NCBI GenBank assembly: GCA_007693505.1
Contig: REDL01000047.1
Location: forward strand, 1 to 47,173
DNA length: 47,173 bases
DNA from: Desulfovibrionales bacterium
GTDB taxonomy: Bacteria > Desulfobacterota > Desulfovibrionia > Desulfovibrionales > Desulfonatronaceae
Direction of reading: 5' to 3'
The notes below the pieces were generated by a model that did not search any database, was not told where the DNA came from, and saw only the letters and a program-made list of their open reading frames with translations. Shown here in pieces: positions 20,733 to 30,722 of this stretch. The translations under genes were made by a program, and so were the position numbers. The first letter of the stretch is position 1. Every line of letters begins with the position of its first letter.

Positions 20733-22934
20733 ATGCGTCTTGTTATCGTTTCCAATCGTCTGCCCATCAGCCTTGTGGAACAAGACGGAAAAATCATCGC
20801 CAAGGAATCCGTCGGCGGCCTTGCCACCGGATTGAATTCCTATCTGGACACCCTGGACAGGAACTCGCCCTTCAGCGGTGATCCGCTCTGGGTCGGCTGG
20901 CCTGGAATGTACCTGGACGACCCGAGCCGATTCGATTTTACCTCGCGGATCATGGGCAAATTTCGAATCTGTCCGGTCAACGTGACCCCGGATCAAATAG
21001 ACAGTTTTTATCTCGGTTTCTGTAACTCGACGCTTTGGCCACTGTTCCACTATTTTCCGTCATACGTGGCCTTCGACGAAGCCTCCTGGGACAGCTATGT
21101 TCAGGTCAACGACATCTTTCGTCAGGCCGTGGAATCTGTTCTGGAACCTGACGATGTGGTCTGGGTGCATGACTACCAGATCATGCTTCTGCCGGAAATG
21201 ATCCGTGCCCGCCGTCCGGACGTGACCAGCGGTTTCTTTTTGCACATCCCCTTTCCGTCGTATGAAATCTTTCGACTGCTGCCCAGCATCTGGCGCTCAC
21301 GTCTGCTCCAGGGGCTGCTGGGTTCGGATCTCATTGGTTTTCATACCTACGATTATTCCCAACATTTTTTGAGCAGCGTGTCCGCCATTCTCGGTCTGGA
21401 ACACCATTTGGGCAAAATCATGGTCGGGGATCGTCTGGTCAAGGTGGACACTTTTCCCATGGGTATTGACTACCACAAGTACGCTCAGGCTGCCCGGGAC
21501 CAGCGCACCCAGGACGAGAAGCAGGAACTTCGCGAATCCCTGGGCTCGGCCAAAATCATGCTGTCCATCGACCGCCTGGACTACAGCAAGGGCATTGCCA
21601 ACCGGCTACGGGGATACGAGGCGTTTTTGGAGCGCTATCCGCAGTGGCATGAGCGGGTCATTTTGATGCTCGTGGTCGTCCCGTCCCGGACCGGTGTGGG
21701 CAAATACCAAGAGATGAAGAAACAGATCGATGAGCTGGTGGGGGCGATCAACGGTCGTTTCGGCAAACTGTCCTGGTCTCCGATCATCTACCAGTATACG
21801 GCCTATCCGCTCCGGGAACTGACCATGCTCTACGACATCAGCGACGTGGCCCTGGTCACTCCGCTTCGGGACGGGATGAATTTGATCGCCAAGGAATACA
21901 TCGCAGCCAAGACAGACGATCAGGGTGTCCTTGTGCTCAGCGAGACGGCCGGAGCGGCCACGGAGTTGGGGGAAACCTTGATCGTCAACCCCAACAGCCT
22001 GTCGGACATCGCCGATGCCATTCACAAAGCCCTGGAAACACCGAGCGAGGATCAGCGCCAGATCATGACCCTGCTCAAAAATCGGCTGGAACGATTCGAC
22101 GTCAACCACTGGGCCGAAGACTTCATGAATTCGCTTTTGCAGGTCAAGACGGAACAGGAACGGATGGAATCCACATTCATCAGCACCGAGGCTGCCTTGC
22201 AGGTGGTGCAGCAATGCGCTTCCGCCCAAAGCCGTTTGCTGCTCCTGGATTATGACGGCACGCTTGTGCCTTTTCACGACGCCCCGTCCATGGCCTGCCC
22301 ATCCGAGGAGATCAAGGCCTCTTTGCAGGCCTTGACCGCCTTGCCGAATACCCAGGTGGTCATTCTCAGCGGCCGGGACAAGCATAATCTGGAACGATGC
22401 CTGGACAGCCTGCCGGTGGCCCTGGTGGCCGAACACGGGGTCTGGGTCCGGGAGGCAGGAGGCCAGTGGCAGATGATCCGGCCTCTGCTCAACGATTGGA
22501 AGGATCAGATTCGACCAATCCTGGAGCGTTTCAGCTCGCGGGTGCCCGGCACCTTCATTGAGGACAAGGATTTTTCCATGGCCTGGCACTATCGCCGGGC
22601 GGACCGCAATCTCGGCCAGCAACGGTCCCGGGAGCTGGCCGAGACGCTGCGCGGATTGGCCTCCAACGTGGGCATCCAGGTTCAGCAAGGCCCGATGGTT
22701 GTCGAGGTCCGCAGTGCCGGAATCAGCAAGGCCGTGTCCGCACTGCACTTCAGTGCCAAGCAGGCATGGGACTTCATTCTGGCCATGGGCGACGCGGAAA
22801 GCGATGAAGACATGTTCAGGACCCTGCCGGACCACGCCGTGACCATCCGGGTCGGCCACGACCAGTCCCATGCCACCTACAATATCCGCAACCCGCGGGC
22901 CGCCGGTGTGCTTTTGCGAAACTTCGCCTTGTAA
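20733..22934 (+). CDS. otsAB: Fused trehalose-6-phosphate synthase / phosphatase
   Basis: The 733-aa protein makes trehalose, an osmoprotectant, in two steps. Residues 1-480 are a GT20 trehalose-6-phosphate synthase: N-terminal VSNRLPIS, GGLATGL, WVHDYQIMLLP, HIPFPSYEIFR, SIDRLDYSKGI and LRDGMNLIAKEY bind UDP-glucose and glucose-6-phosphate. Residues 490-733 are an OtsB-type HAD phosphatase with DYDGTL at 506-511, SGRD and GDAESDEDMF. Fusions of this kind occur in several bacteria and in eukaryotes. An AAGGAG site precedes the ATG. The gene stands alone, divergent from the selenoprotein gene and convergent with pyk. Confidence 0.95.
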   Translation: MRLVIVSNRLPISLVEQDGKIIAKESVGGLATGLNSYLDTLDRNSPFSGDPLWVGWPGMYLDDPSRFDFTSRIMGKFRICPVNVTPDQIDSFYLGFCNSTLWPLFHYFPSYVAFDEASWDSYVQVNDIFRQAVESVLEPDDVVWVHDYQIMLLPEMIRARRPDVTSGFFLHIPFPSYEIFRLLPSIWRSRLLQGLLGSDLIGFHTYDYSQHFLSSVSAILGLEHHLGKIMVGDRLVKVDTFPMGIDYHKYAQAARDQRTQDEKQELRESLGSAKIMLSIDRLDYSKGIANRLRGYEAFLERYPQWHERVILMLVVVPSRTGVGKYQEMKKQIDELVGAINGRFGKLSWSPIIYQYTAYPLRELTMLYDISDVALVTPLRDGMNLIAKEYIAAKTDDQGVLVLSETAGAATELGETLIVNPNSLSDIADAIHKALETPSEDQRQIMTLLKNRLERFDVNHWAEDFMNSLLQVKTEQERMESTFISTEAALQVVQQCASAQSRLLLLDYDGTLVPFHDAPSMACPSEEIKASLQALTALPNTQVVILSGRDKHNLERCLDSLPVALVAEHGVWVREAGGQWQMIRPLLNDWKDQIRPILERFSSRVPGTFIEDKDFSMAWHYRRADRNLGQQRSRELAETLRGLASNVGIQVQQGPMVVEVRSAGISKAVSALHFSAKQAWDFILAMGDAESDEDMFRTLPDHAVTIRVGHDQSHATYNIRNPRAAGVLLRNFAL

Positions 22935-22994
22935 ATGGCTTCATTTGGGGGCCAGTCTGACTCAAAGCGCAAACATCATGGGGATTTTCCAATC

Positions 22995-23026
22995 CCTCTT
23001 GTTGCCCGCCAAGGAGCAAAAAGAGG
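22995..23026. terminator. Imperfect hairpin between convergent otsAB and pyk
   Basis: CCTCTT-G-TTGC (22995-23005) pairs with GCAA-A-AAGAGG (23016-23026) with one mismatch around a 10-base loop, in the 169-base gap between two converging genes. No clear U-tract is present on either side. Confidence 0.35.
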
Positions 23027-23103
23027 AGCGGCTGCCGGTCGCTGCAAAACTCCGCCCCCCCTGACGGTCATGGACAGGTTGGAGGCCCCAAGACGACCAA
23101 CCA

Positions 23104-24543
23104 CTATTTCACATAAATCTTCACCAGATTCGTGGCCACACGCTCCTGGCGCGGCTTGGGCTGGCCGGCGGTGATCACCACGGCTTGGCCAGTGGCGAAA
23201 TCCCGATTGCTGTCCACGAAATATTCCGTCCGATCCAGGTGATCCGACAATTGTTCCTTGATCGAACAGGGCAGCACACCTTTGGAAAAATTAAGAAACT
23301 GTCGAGCGGGATAATCCGGGCTGAGAGCGTAGATGGGCTGTTCCGGACGGCAGGCGCTGAGATGGCGAATCGTGGCCCCGGAGATGCTATGCGCCACCAA
23401 GGCCCGGACCCTGGCCTTCTCGGCCAGCAGGCAGGCGGCATAAGCAAGGAACCAGGCCGGATCAGACTGATCCCTGGGTGCCTTTGGTCCCCGGCGATGA
23501 TTCGCTCCAAACCGTTCCGCCTCCAAGCCGATGTCCTGCATGGTGCGCACGGTGTCCACAGGGTGGGCACCGATGGCTGTCTCCTCGGAAAGCATCACGC
23601 AATCCGTGCCGTCATGAATGGCATTGGCCACATCGGTAATTTCAGCACGGGTCGGCATGGGGTTGTCCACCATGGAGAGCAGCATCTGGGTGGCCACGAT
23701 CACTGGTTTGCCGGCCTGGTTGCAGGCCGTGATAATTTCCTTTTGCAATCCCGGTAGAGAGGCCAGCTGGCACTCCAGTCCCAGGTCGCCCCGGGCGACC
23801 ATCACGCCATCCACCAGCTCCAGAATCTCTTCCAGATTCTCCACCGCGTTTTTGCGCTCCAGTTTGGCAATCACCGGAACCCGGTAGCCCAGACGCTCCA
23901 TTTCGTTGATCAACGAGCGAATATCTTCGGCATCCTGGACAAAGGACAAGGCCACCACATTCACCCCAAGTTCCAGACCATAGGCCAGATCCAGCCGATC
24001 CTTGGGCGTGAACGCCGGCAAGGGACTGACTTTGCCGGGAAATGCCACGCCCTTTTTCGAGGACAGGAGCCCGGCATTGGCTGCCTGAAGCAGTGCCGTA
24101 TGGGCATCGAGTTTTTCCTGAACCCGAAACTGCAGGCCGCCATCGCTTAAGGTCACTGTATCCCCGGGTTCCAAAACTTCCAGCAATCTCGGTTGATCCA
24201 GGTCGATCCATCTGGAGTTTTGCTGATGTTGTCCAGTAGAATCCAGATCCTTTTGACCACCAGGAAGCCCCATGTAAATCAGGTCGTCCTTGTGCACATC
24301 CCATGGAGCATCCGCGATTTCTCCGATGCGAATTTTTGGACCGGAAAGATCCTGGAGCAGGCTCAGGGAAACGTCCATTTCCGTTTCCAGCTTTTTCAAC
24401 CGGGCAATGATTGTTTCAAAATAGGGCCGGTCACCATGAGAAAAGTTCAATCGAAAAATACGCACCCCTTGCTCGATCATCCGACGCAGCATGTCCTCTG
24501 AATCGATTGCCGGCCCTACCGTAACCACGATTTTTGTCTTCAT
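23104..24543 (-). CDS. pyk: Pyruvate kinase
   Basis: Pyruvate kinase transfers phosphate from phosphoenolpyruvate to ADP. The 479-aa protein begins MKTKIVVTVGPAIDSEDML, has RLNFSHGD, the catalytic-lysine region VPVIAKLERKNAVEN and MVARGDLGLE, followed by TQMLLSM and a C-terminal regulatory domain. Start 24543 has GGAGG seven bases upstream; the open frame continues 37 codons further without homology. It lies 135 bases downstream of mrpE on the same strand and may be co-transcribed, but has its own ribosome binding site. In a lactate-oxidising cell it would serve stored sugar (such as trehalose) or run near gluconeogenic crossover; that is inference. Confidence 0.95.
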   Translation of the reverse strand: MKTKIVVTVGPAIDSEDMLRRMIEQGVRIFRLNFSHGDRPYFETIIARLKKLETEMDVSLSLLQDLSGPKIRIGEIADAPWDVHKDDLIYMGLPGGQKDLDSTGQHQQNSRWIDLDQPRLLEVLEPGDTVTLSDGGLQFRVQEKLDAHTALLQAANAGLLSSKKGVAFPGKVSPLPAFTPKDRLDLAYGLELGVNVVALSFVQDAEDIRSLINEMERLGYRVPVIAKLERKNAVENLEEILELVDGVMVARGDLGLECQLASLPGLQKEIITACNQAGKPVIVATQMLLSMVDNPMPTRAEITDVANAIHDGTDCVMLSEETAIGAHPVDTVRTMQDIGLEAERFGANHRRGPKAPRDQSDPAWFLAYAACLLAEKARVRALVAHSISGATIRHLSACRPEQPIYALSPDYPARQFLNFSKGVLPCSIKEQLSDHLDRTEYFVDSNRDFATGQAVVITAGQPKPRQERVATNLVKIYVK

Positions 24544-24678
24544 ACGCTTGCCTCCAGGTTTGGGATATGGATTTTGCTGGTCGTAACCCCAACGGCTGCA
24601 CGAGGTGCCGCAATGGGCAGGTTTGGGGCCGCCATGGGTGCAACGACATAACACCCCATACCGATGGACTGAAACGAG

Positions 24679-25272
24679 CTACTCACGGGTCTTGCTGTAA
24701 TGACCCCCGTTCCAAGCGTCAACGCGGAACATCGTCGCGATTCTTTCTTCCAGATCCCGCAACGCCGCGGGGGTGACGAGGCCTTGGTCCAGAGCATGGA
24801 TGCTGACCTGGTCGCCTTGGGTGTCCACCGCGGCGGTACCGGGCAGAAGGCTGACCACCCACAGAAAGAGCACCCGGGCCGGATCGGTATGTAAATGAAG
24901 GATGTGGGGAACCACGGTGGGCGACACGTCCACCTGCAAGCGCATGGCCCGCGAGGCAACGTCCAGGCCGCCCAGCAGTGATTGCCAGAAAAAGTAGGGC
25001 AGGAAACGGAGCACGGCCAGAGGCCGCATGCGCCAGGATCGCGAAGGCGAGAGATAAAAGCTGGTCAGTACGGCCAACCCGATCCCGAGCAGTCCCAGCA
25101 TGGAGAACAATGTCCCACCCTCAAGTACAATCCACCAGAGCAGACTGAATCCCAGAGTACGCTGGACAATCCGGGACAAGAGAGTCCTCGAACCATGATG
25201 AAACCATGCCGGTTCATCGTTGCGGGCTGCTGCATTGAAAGCATTACCAGTTCTGGTTTTCAATTTGGCCAT
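24679..25272 (-). CDS. mrpE: Na+/H+ antiporter subunit E, MnhE/MrpE
   Basis: The 197-aa membrane protein is the last gene of the Mrp operon. Two or three hydrophobic segments (about residues 35-75) are followed by the MrpE-type region PYFFWQSLLGGLDVASRAM and by VSLLPGTAAVDTQGDQVSIHALD, the family signature. It has a hydrophilic N-terminal extension of about 30 residues. The gap to the upstream antiporter gene is only 10 bases. MrpE is needed for full assembly or activity of Mrp complexes; its exact job is unclear. Confidence 0.88.
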   Translation of the reverse strand: MAKLKTRTGNAFNAAARNDEPAWFHHGSRTLLSRIVQRTLGFSLLWWIVLEGGTLFSMLGLLGIGLAVLTSFYLSPSRSWRMRPLAVLRFLPYFFWQSLLGGLDVASRAMRLQVDVSPTVVPHILHLHTDPARVLFLWVVSLLPGTAAVDTQGDQVSIHALDQGLVTPAALRDLEERIATMFRVDAWNGGHYSKTRE

Positions 25273-25282
25273 TAACGCTCTC

Positions 25283-27106
25283 CTACCGCCCGGTCCACCA
25301 GGTCACGGCCAGAAAGACCAATACAAAACCGACAAACACGACACCTACGGTATGCCAGTACAGCAAACGTCGTTCGATCCGGTCCGGCACGGTTTGCATC
25401 CAGCGGCTTTGCAGGATCCGGTCCGACCAGGCCACGAGATTGATGGTCCCGCATGTTGGATCGCAGTAAGGACTGCTTCCCCACCAGGCGTGCAGACGGG
25501 ACGCCCTGCGTTCCAGGGCTGACAGAAGCAGATCATCCAACCCACTACCTTCTCCGCGCCCCCGGTTCAGGCCAAGAAACAATCCAGACGCGATCAATCC
25601 CAGGACAATGGGCCAAAGTCCGTCCCAGACGGTCTTCCAGCCCTTTCCTGAAAGTCCAGGCAATATATTGATGATTTCCGGGAACAGCAGTGATGCCCAA
25701 AGAGGCAAGGCCACCACCAGAAGCAAAAGTCCGCCCCAGGCCAAAACCATTCCCCGCATTGGCGTCGTTTTTATCATATCGTCAGCAGTCTTGGAATGCA
25801 CTCCGTGCGGCAAACGCTCTGCAGCCGTGCTCTGCCAGATTCGCCAGAGAAACATGACCATCAGCAGAGTCGTGCCCACGGCGGTCAGGGGCAACACCGC
25901 ACTGAAAAATTCACTCCAGATCGGCGGCAACTGTTCTGCTCCGGATTTCAGGGTCTGTTTGACCAGGGCTCCAGCGGTGAACGGCGCCCCAATCAGGACA
26001 AGTCCCACGGCAGCCAGGCCGGCCAGAACCCACTGCCGATGGGTTACCTGCCATGGTGTCGCCTTGGCCACGCCGACGCCGAGAAACAGGGCTGCCTTGG
26101 CCAGACCGTGGACCAGTACGAACAACAGGAGCCCAGCCAGAGGCACGGAATGGGCCAGGGACGCTTCACCATGCTGGTAACTTGGAGCGGCCAGGATAAA
26201 GCCTACGGCCATGGTCATCAGCCCCATCTGACTGACGCTGGAATAGGCCAGAATGGTTTTTGGATCATGCTGGGTGAAGCCGGCGGCCACGGCGTAGACC
26301 GCACCGGACAAGCCCAGCCAGGCCAGCACCATTCCCCAGTCGGGCTGCCCGGCAACGAGGGGAAACAATTGCAGCCAGCCCAGCAGGCCGATCTTGATCA
26401 TCACCCCGCTGAGCACCGCACTGGCCGCGGTGGGAGCCGCCGGATGGGCCAAAGGCAGCCAGAAGTGCAACCCGATCACCCCAGCCTTGATTCCAAAGCC
26501 GGCCACAGCCAGTGAGATGACCAGGGTCGATTGGGCATATCCGCCATTCGGGTCTGCCAGCGCTTGCGCCGCGTCCGTGAAGAGCAGACTGTCACCGAGG
26601 ATTCCGGCGTAAAAAAAAGCCGTCGCCAGCAGCACCTCCCCGACCACGGCCATGATCAGATAGACTTTTCCGGCATACAGGGCCGTGGGCGATTGATCGT
26701 GGATGATCAACCCATAGGCGGCAAAACTCATCGTGGCGAAAAAAACATAAAAGGAGGCCAGATCCTGGGCCAGACAAACCCCGAGGTTGCCCGTCAAGGT
26801 GACCAAAAAAAAGAAGGCAAAACGGATCCGCTCCTGGCCACCTGACCAGGCAAACACCCCCGCTGCTGTCCAGAGTACAGCGGTCAAGAGCAGAAAAAGC
26901 CGTCCATATGCTCCGAAATGAAGTGTCGTATCCAAAAACAAGGCCGGAAAAGCACCGGGTGTTCCCCCCTCAACGAACAAGGCTAGCCCCAGGGCCGGCA
27001 ACGGCGCAAGCCAAAGCCCCGGGCCGGCGGCCACATCCCGCACTCGGCCAAAACCAAGCAGGCAGCACACAAGGAGCGGAAAGCCGATGACGCCCAGCCA
27101 GATCAT
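25283..27106 (-). CDS. MrpD/NuoM-like antiporter subunit (third copy)
   Basis: A 607-aa polytopic membrane protein of the proton-antiporter M family (NuoL/M/N, MrpA/D, HyfB). The conserved helices are recognisable: the segment FYVFFATMSFAAYGLII, then GIKAGVIGLHFWLPLAHPAAPTAASAVLSG and AYSSVSQMGLMTMAVG. It has an unusual C-terminal part (about 480-607) with a hydrophilic region and a last helix, longer than in standard MrpD. It is the third of three paralogous antiporter subunits in tandem. Its ribosome binding site (GAGG) is rather distant, and a 120-base gap separates it from the gene upstream. Confidence 0.88.
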   Translation of the reverse strand: MIWLGVIGFPLLVCCLLGFGRVRDVAAGPGLWLAPLPALGLALFVEGGTPGAFPALFLDTTLHFGAYGRLFLLLTAVLWTAAGVFAWSGGQERIRFAFFFLVTLTGNLGVCLAQDLASFYVFFATMSFAAYGLIIHDQSPTALYAGKVYLIMAVVGEVLLATAFFYAGILGDSLLFTDAAQALADPNGGYAQSTLVISLAVAGFGIKAGVIGLHFWLPLAHPAAPTAASAVLSGVMIKIGLLGWLQLFPLVAGQPDWGMVLAWLGLSGAVYAVAAGFTQHDPKTILAYSSVSQMGLMTMAVGFILAAPSYQHGEASLAHSVPLAGLLLFVLVHGLAKAALFLGVGVAKATPWQVTHRQWVLAGLAAVGLVLIGAPFTAGALVKQTLKSGAEQLPPIWSEFFSAVLPLTAVGTTLLMVMFLWRIWQSTAAERLPHGVHSKTADDMIKTTPMRGMVLAWGGLLLLVVALPLWASLLFPEIINILPGLSGKGWKTVWDGLWPIVLGLIASGLFLGLNRGRGEGSGLDDLLLSALERRASRLHAWWGSSPYCDPTCGTINLVAWSDRILQSRWMQTVPDRIERRLLYWHTVGVVFVGFVLVFLAVTWWTGR

Positions 27107-27226
27107 GATTTTCTGATGCCTCTGTTTTCTTCAGGTTTTACCGTTACACTGTCGGGGCTATCCTTTCGGTTGCCCTGGGCAGACGCAAGGCCTGCCCCTG
27201 CAAGTGACCGATCCTTCGATTGCAAT

Positions 27227-28771
27227 TCATGGAAATGCTCCCCGACCGGCGGTGATGATTTTCGCGACACCCAGGGGGCTCCATTCCCAACCGGCAAAAA
27301 CCCCGGCAGCCAGGGAGAAAAAGGCTGTGGCCAAGGTGGGCAGCAAAAGCATCCATGGTGCTTCCCAGGCTCGGCATGCCCCCGGAGACACTTCCCGACT
27401 TTCCTTGAAAACGGTTCCCTGGCCGGCATCTCCGGATTCCCCTGAGCAGGGGCGAAACCAGGCCCGGTAAAGGATGGGCAGAAAGTAGGCAGCGTTGAGC
27501 AGACTGCTGAGGACCAAAACCGCCACCACCCAGTCCTGGCCGGCCTGAATGCCCGCTTGGGCCAGGTACCACTTGCTGACAAAGCCGGCCACCGGAGGCA
27601 CGCCGACCATGCCGAGGGCGGCAATGGTGAACAAGGCCATGGTCATGGGCATGGTCCGGCCCAGCCCGTCCATCTGGTCGATGCGGTGGATGTTACGAGA
27701 CCGGGCAAAAATTCCGGCGCAAAAAAACAGGGTGATTTTCATGATCCCTTGATGAACCAGATGGACCAAACCGCCCACAGTGGCCAGTGGGCCGAGAACC
27801 ACTGCGCCGAGGGCGATATACGACACCTGACTGACCGTGGAATAGGCCAGTCGGCGCTTTAGTTCGCTTTGCATCAACGCTCGCAAAGAGCCGAAGAGAA
27901 TCGTGGCCACCACCAACGCGGCCAAGGGATCCAGCACCCCGAGATGGGTCGCGAAATCCTTGCCGTAAACGTCCTGAACCACTCGCAGGAGGCCGAAGGC
28001 TCCGGCCTTGACCACGGCCACGGCGTGCAGCAGCGCGCTGACCGGCGCAGGAGCGACCATGGCCACGGGAAGCCAACCATGCAAAGGGACAAAGGCTATC
28101 TTCACGGCCAGCCCGCAGATCAACAACGTAAAAATAACCCGGGCTTCCCATATTCCGACATGTTCCATGGCCGACAGGACCCCGCCGGAGACAAAGTCAA
28201 AGGGGCCGACCAGGGTTTGCAGCCCGACAACTCCCAGAAACAGTACAGCCCCCGCGCTCATGGCATACCAGAGATACGTCCGTCCGGCGGCCAGGGCTTG
28301 TGGGGTACCTTGATGAATTACCAGGGGATAGGTGACCAGGGTCAGGAATTCATAAAAAATGAAAAAGGTAATCAGGTTTCCGGCCAGGGCCACACCGGTG
28401 GATGCGGTTACGCACAGGCTGAAGAACCCGAAAAATCGGCTACGGTTTGGCGAGCCTTCCAGGTAGCCCACAGCGTAGAGGGTGGTCAGAAACCAGAGGT
28501 TGCTGGACAGCGAGACAAAGGCAAGAGAGAGCAGATCGACCTTGAGCAGAAAGTCGAATCCCAGCCCCATGGCGAAGCGGACCTCATAGGTCATGCCCTG
28601 GGCCAGGACACCCCAGGCCATGACAAAAACACCGACCACCTTCACGGTGGCCCCGGCCATGTTCAAGGCGGTCCGCAACCCTGAACGATCTTCCGGCAGG
28701 AGAAAGATGATCAATCCGGTAAACAGGGAACTGTACAGTACGATCAACGGTAGCCAGAAGCTCATGGTCAT
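27227..28771 (-). CDS. MrpD/NuoM-like antiporter subunit (second copy)
   Basis: A 514-aa polytopic protein of the proton-antiporter M family. Conserved stretches include FIFYEFLTLVTYPLVIH, AVKIAFVPLHGWLPVAMVAPAPVSALLHAVAV and RRLAYSTVSQVSYI, and it contains the family's pump-like lysine/glutamate helices. ATG 28771 is preferred because AAGGAG lies seven bases upstream and the ATGA overlaps the stop of the preceding subunit; the frame opens 38 codons earlier in sequence that belongs to the upstream gene. Together with its two neighbours it forms the ion-translocating core of the complex. Confidence 0.9.
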   Translation of the reverse strand: MTMSFWLPLIVLYSSLFTGLIIFLLPEDRSGLRTALNMAGATVKVVGVFVMAWGVLAQGMTYEVRFAMGLGFDFLLKVDLLSLAFVSLSSNLWFLTTLYAVGYLEGSPNRSRFFGFFSLCVTASTGVALAGNLITFFIFYEFLTLVTYPLVIHQGTPQALAAGRTYLWYAMSAGAVLFLGVVGLQTLVGPFDFVSGGVLSAMEHVGIWEARVIFTLLICGLAVKIAFVPLHGWLPVAMVAPAPVSALLHAVAVVKAGAFGLLRVVQDVYGKDFATHLGVLDPLAALVVATILFGSLRALMQSELKRRLAYSTVSQVSYIALGAVVLGPLATVGGLVHLVHQGIMKITLFFCAGIFARSRNIHRIDQMDGLGRTMPMTMALFTIAALGMVGVPPVAGFVSKWYLAQAGIQAGQDWVVAVLVLSSLLNAAYFLPILYRAWFRPCSGESGDAGQGTVFKESREVSPGACRAWEAPWMLLLPTLATAFFSLAAGVFAGWEWSPLGVAKIITAGRGAFP

Positions 28772-30342
28772 GGCCGTTCTCCTTGAGAGAACCCAAGGTA
28801 GAGCCCGCCTGGTGAGACATCCAGTCCAAGACCATGAGGCAACAGGGCAATGACTTCTTCGGCCCGGAAACCGAACAGCACGCACAGCACGGCAAGGGCC
28901 AGCGCCGCCAGGGTCATCAGCCTGGGAACAGGGCGCACCGCCTGGGCATCTTTCGATTCCAGTGCGCCCTGGTTTTCATGGGGATCAGAGCGGGAATTCG
29001 TTGTTCTCCTGGCGGCCGGAACAAAGGCGAAGGCCAGAACTTTGAAGACATAGGCCGCGGTAAGCAGTCCCCCGAGAGCTATGACCACGGCCCACCACCA
29101 CTGTCCACTGGCCAGGCTGGCCTTGAGCAGCATCCATTTGGCAACAAAGCCGGCACTGGGAGGCAAACCCATGAGACTGACGCCGGCCACTCCAAGCGTG
29201 AAGGTGATAACGGGCAAGCGTCCAGCCATGTCCGGCATGGCTGCCAGTTCGTCCGTATCCATGGCCAGCAGCAGGCAGCCGGCGGCCATGAACAGGGACG
29301 CTTTGGCCAAACCATGGGAAACGACATGAAACACCGTACCGGTCCAGGCCATGACCGCCCATTCCTCGGCCCTGGTCGCTCCCCCCGAAGGTGCAAGCAG
29401 GGCAAAAAGGAAAAACAGGTATCCCAACTGCCCCACTGTGGAATAGGCGACCAACAGCTTCAAACGGGTTTGGCGCACGGCCTGCAATGATCCCCAGAGA
29501 ACGGCCGCCCCGCCGAGCATCCCCAAAAGTTGGCCCGTGAGGGGCACGGTGAGCATCGGAAAGACGACGAACCAGATGCGGAGCAACAGGAAAAAAGAGG
29601 CTTTGGTTACCACGCCGGAGAGGATGGCGCTGACCGGTGCCGGTGCGCTGGCATGGGCCGGAGGCAGCCAGAAATGGAAGGGCAACAGCGCGCTTTTGAT
29701 CAGCAATCCGCCGGTCATTAAACCAAAAGCAATCACCGTAGGGAGCGAGACACGCATCTGTTCAGCCAGCCGAAACAGATCCAGATGGCCTATCTCGGCA
29801 TAAAGCAGCGCCACTCCCAAAAGATAGATCAGTGAACCGAACATGGCCGCCAAAAGATACCGCAATCCCGCTACCAAAGATTCACGGGTGCCGGAGAGAA
29901 TGGTCAGTCCAACAGCGGCCAGCCCGACAACTTCCAGGAGCACATACGCGTTGAAGATGTCCGAGCTGAGATAAACCCCGTTCAACCCGCCCCAAAGCAC
30001 CAGCCAGATCGGCCAGAAGTACGGTTCCATGCGCCGGTAGTCTGCTGCCCTGCCAAAAAAACCGTTCGCATACACGCCCACCAGCAAACCAACCAGTGCC
30101 GTGAGCAACAAAAACATCATCCCCAGGCCGTCAAGGTACAGTCCGATACCCAGCGGAGTTGTCCAGCCACCCAGGTCGATGCGGATAACTTCCTGGTTCC
30201 AGACCTGCAGGAGTTGAGCGAGACAGGCTCCAAACGTCCCACCGGACGCGGTCAAACCGGCCCAGGCGACGAATCGCCCTCGGAGCAGCAAACATGCCGC
30301 TGCCCCTAAAAACGGGATGAGGATCATCCAGACGGGTTGCAT
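28768..30342 (-). CDS. mrpD: MrpD-like antiporter subunit (first copy)
   Basis: A 524-aa polytopic proton-antiporter M family protein, and the most MrpD-like of the three copies: it directly follows mrpC, as MrpD does in standard operons. Conserved helices include FNAYVLLEVVGLAAVGL, LIKSALLPFHFWLPPAHASAPAPVSAILSG and LVAYSTVGQLGYLFFL. Start and stop both overlap neighbours (TAATG with mrpC upstream and ATGA downstream), which shows tight translational coupling. Confidence 0.91.
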   Translation of the reverse strand: MQPVWMILIPFLGAAACLLLRGRFVAWAGLTASGGTFGACLAQLLQVWNQEVIRIDLGGWTTPLGIGLYLDGLGMMFLLLTALVGLLVGVYANGFFGRAADYRRMEPYFWPIWLVLWGGLNGVYLSSDIFNAYVLLEVVGLAAVGLTILSGTRESLVAGLRYLLAAMFGSLIYLLGVALLYAEIGHLDLFRLAEQMRVSLPTVIAFGLMTGGLLIKSALLPFHFWLPPAHASAPAPVSAILSGVVTKASFFLLLRIWFVVFPMLTVPLTGQLLGMLGGAAVLWGSLQAVRQTRLKLLVAYSTVGQLGYLFFLFALLAPSGGATRAEEWAVMAWTGTVFHVVSHGLAKASLFMAAGCLLLAMDTDELAAMPDMAGRLPVITFTLGVAGVSLMGLPPSAGFVAKWMLLKASLASGQWWWAVVIALGGLLTAAYVFKVLAFAFVPAARRTTNSRSDPHENQGALESKDAQAVRPVPRLMTLAALALAVLCVLFGFRAEEVIALLPHGLGLDVSPGGLYLGFSQGERP

Positions 30343-30722
30343 TACGGTGCGGAACCAGTCCGGTTTTCCGGGGGCTCGTCGTTTTGGCTGTCGTTTTGTT
30401 GCACTTCGTTCATCAGGTCCGAACCCATGTCCTGCTTCTGGGCATGGTAGATGCGTCGCACCAGTGCCAGGGCAAACGCCGTGGCGCTGATGGCCACAAC
30501 AATTCCGGTCAGGACCATGGCATGGGGCACGGGATCGGCAGAGGAGGATTCACCGATTCCCTGATTGCGGTATGCCGTGCTAATCAGCAAGAGGAACACA
30601 CCACCGGCCAGGACATTCAAGGCCATGATCTGCCGCAAAAGGTGCCGGCGGCTGATCAGTCCATGGATGCCCAGTCCTGCAAGCAGGACAGCGGTCAAAG
30701 AATAGATCAGGAAAGGGGTCAT
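30342..30722 (-). CDS. mrpC: Na+/H+ antiporter subunit C, MnhC/MrpC (NuoK-like)
   Basis: A 126-aa NuoK-like membrane protein with three predicted helices (about residues 4-22, 29-48 and 66-88). The LLRQIMALNVLAGGVFLLLI and DPVPHAMVLTGIVVAISATAFALALV segments are typical of MrpC. The C-terminus carries an unusual hydrophilic, Asn/Gln/Glu-rich tail of about 30 residues. I start at 30722, since the longer frame upstream overlaps the mrpB fusion and lacks homology. Start and stop overlap both neighbours. Confidence 0.9.
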   Translation of the reverse strand: MTPFLIYSLTAVLLAGLGIHGLISRRHLLRQIMALNVLAGGVFLLLISTAYRNQGIGESSSADPVPHAMVLTGIVVAISATAFALALVRRIYHAQKQDMGSDLMNEVQQNDSQNDEPPENRTGSAP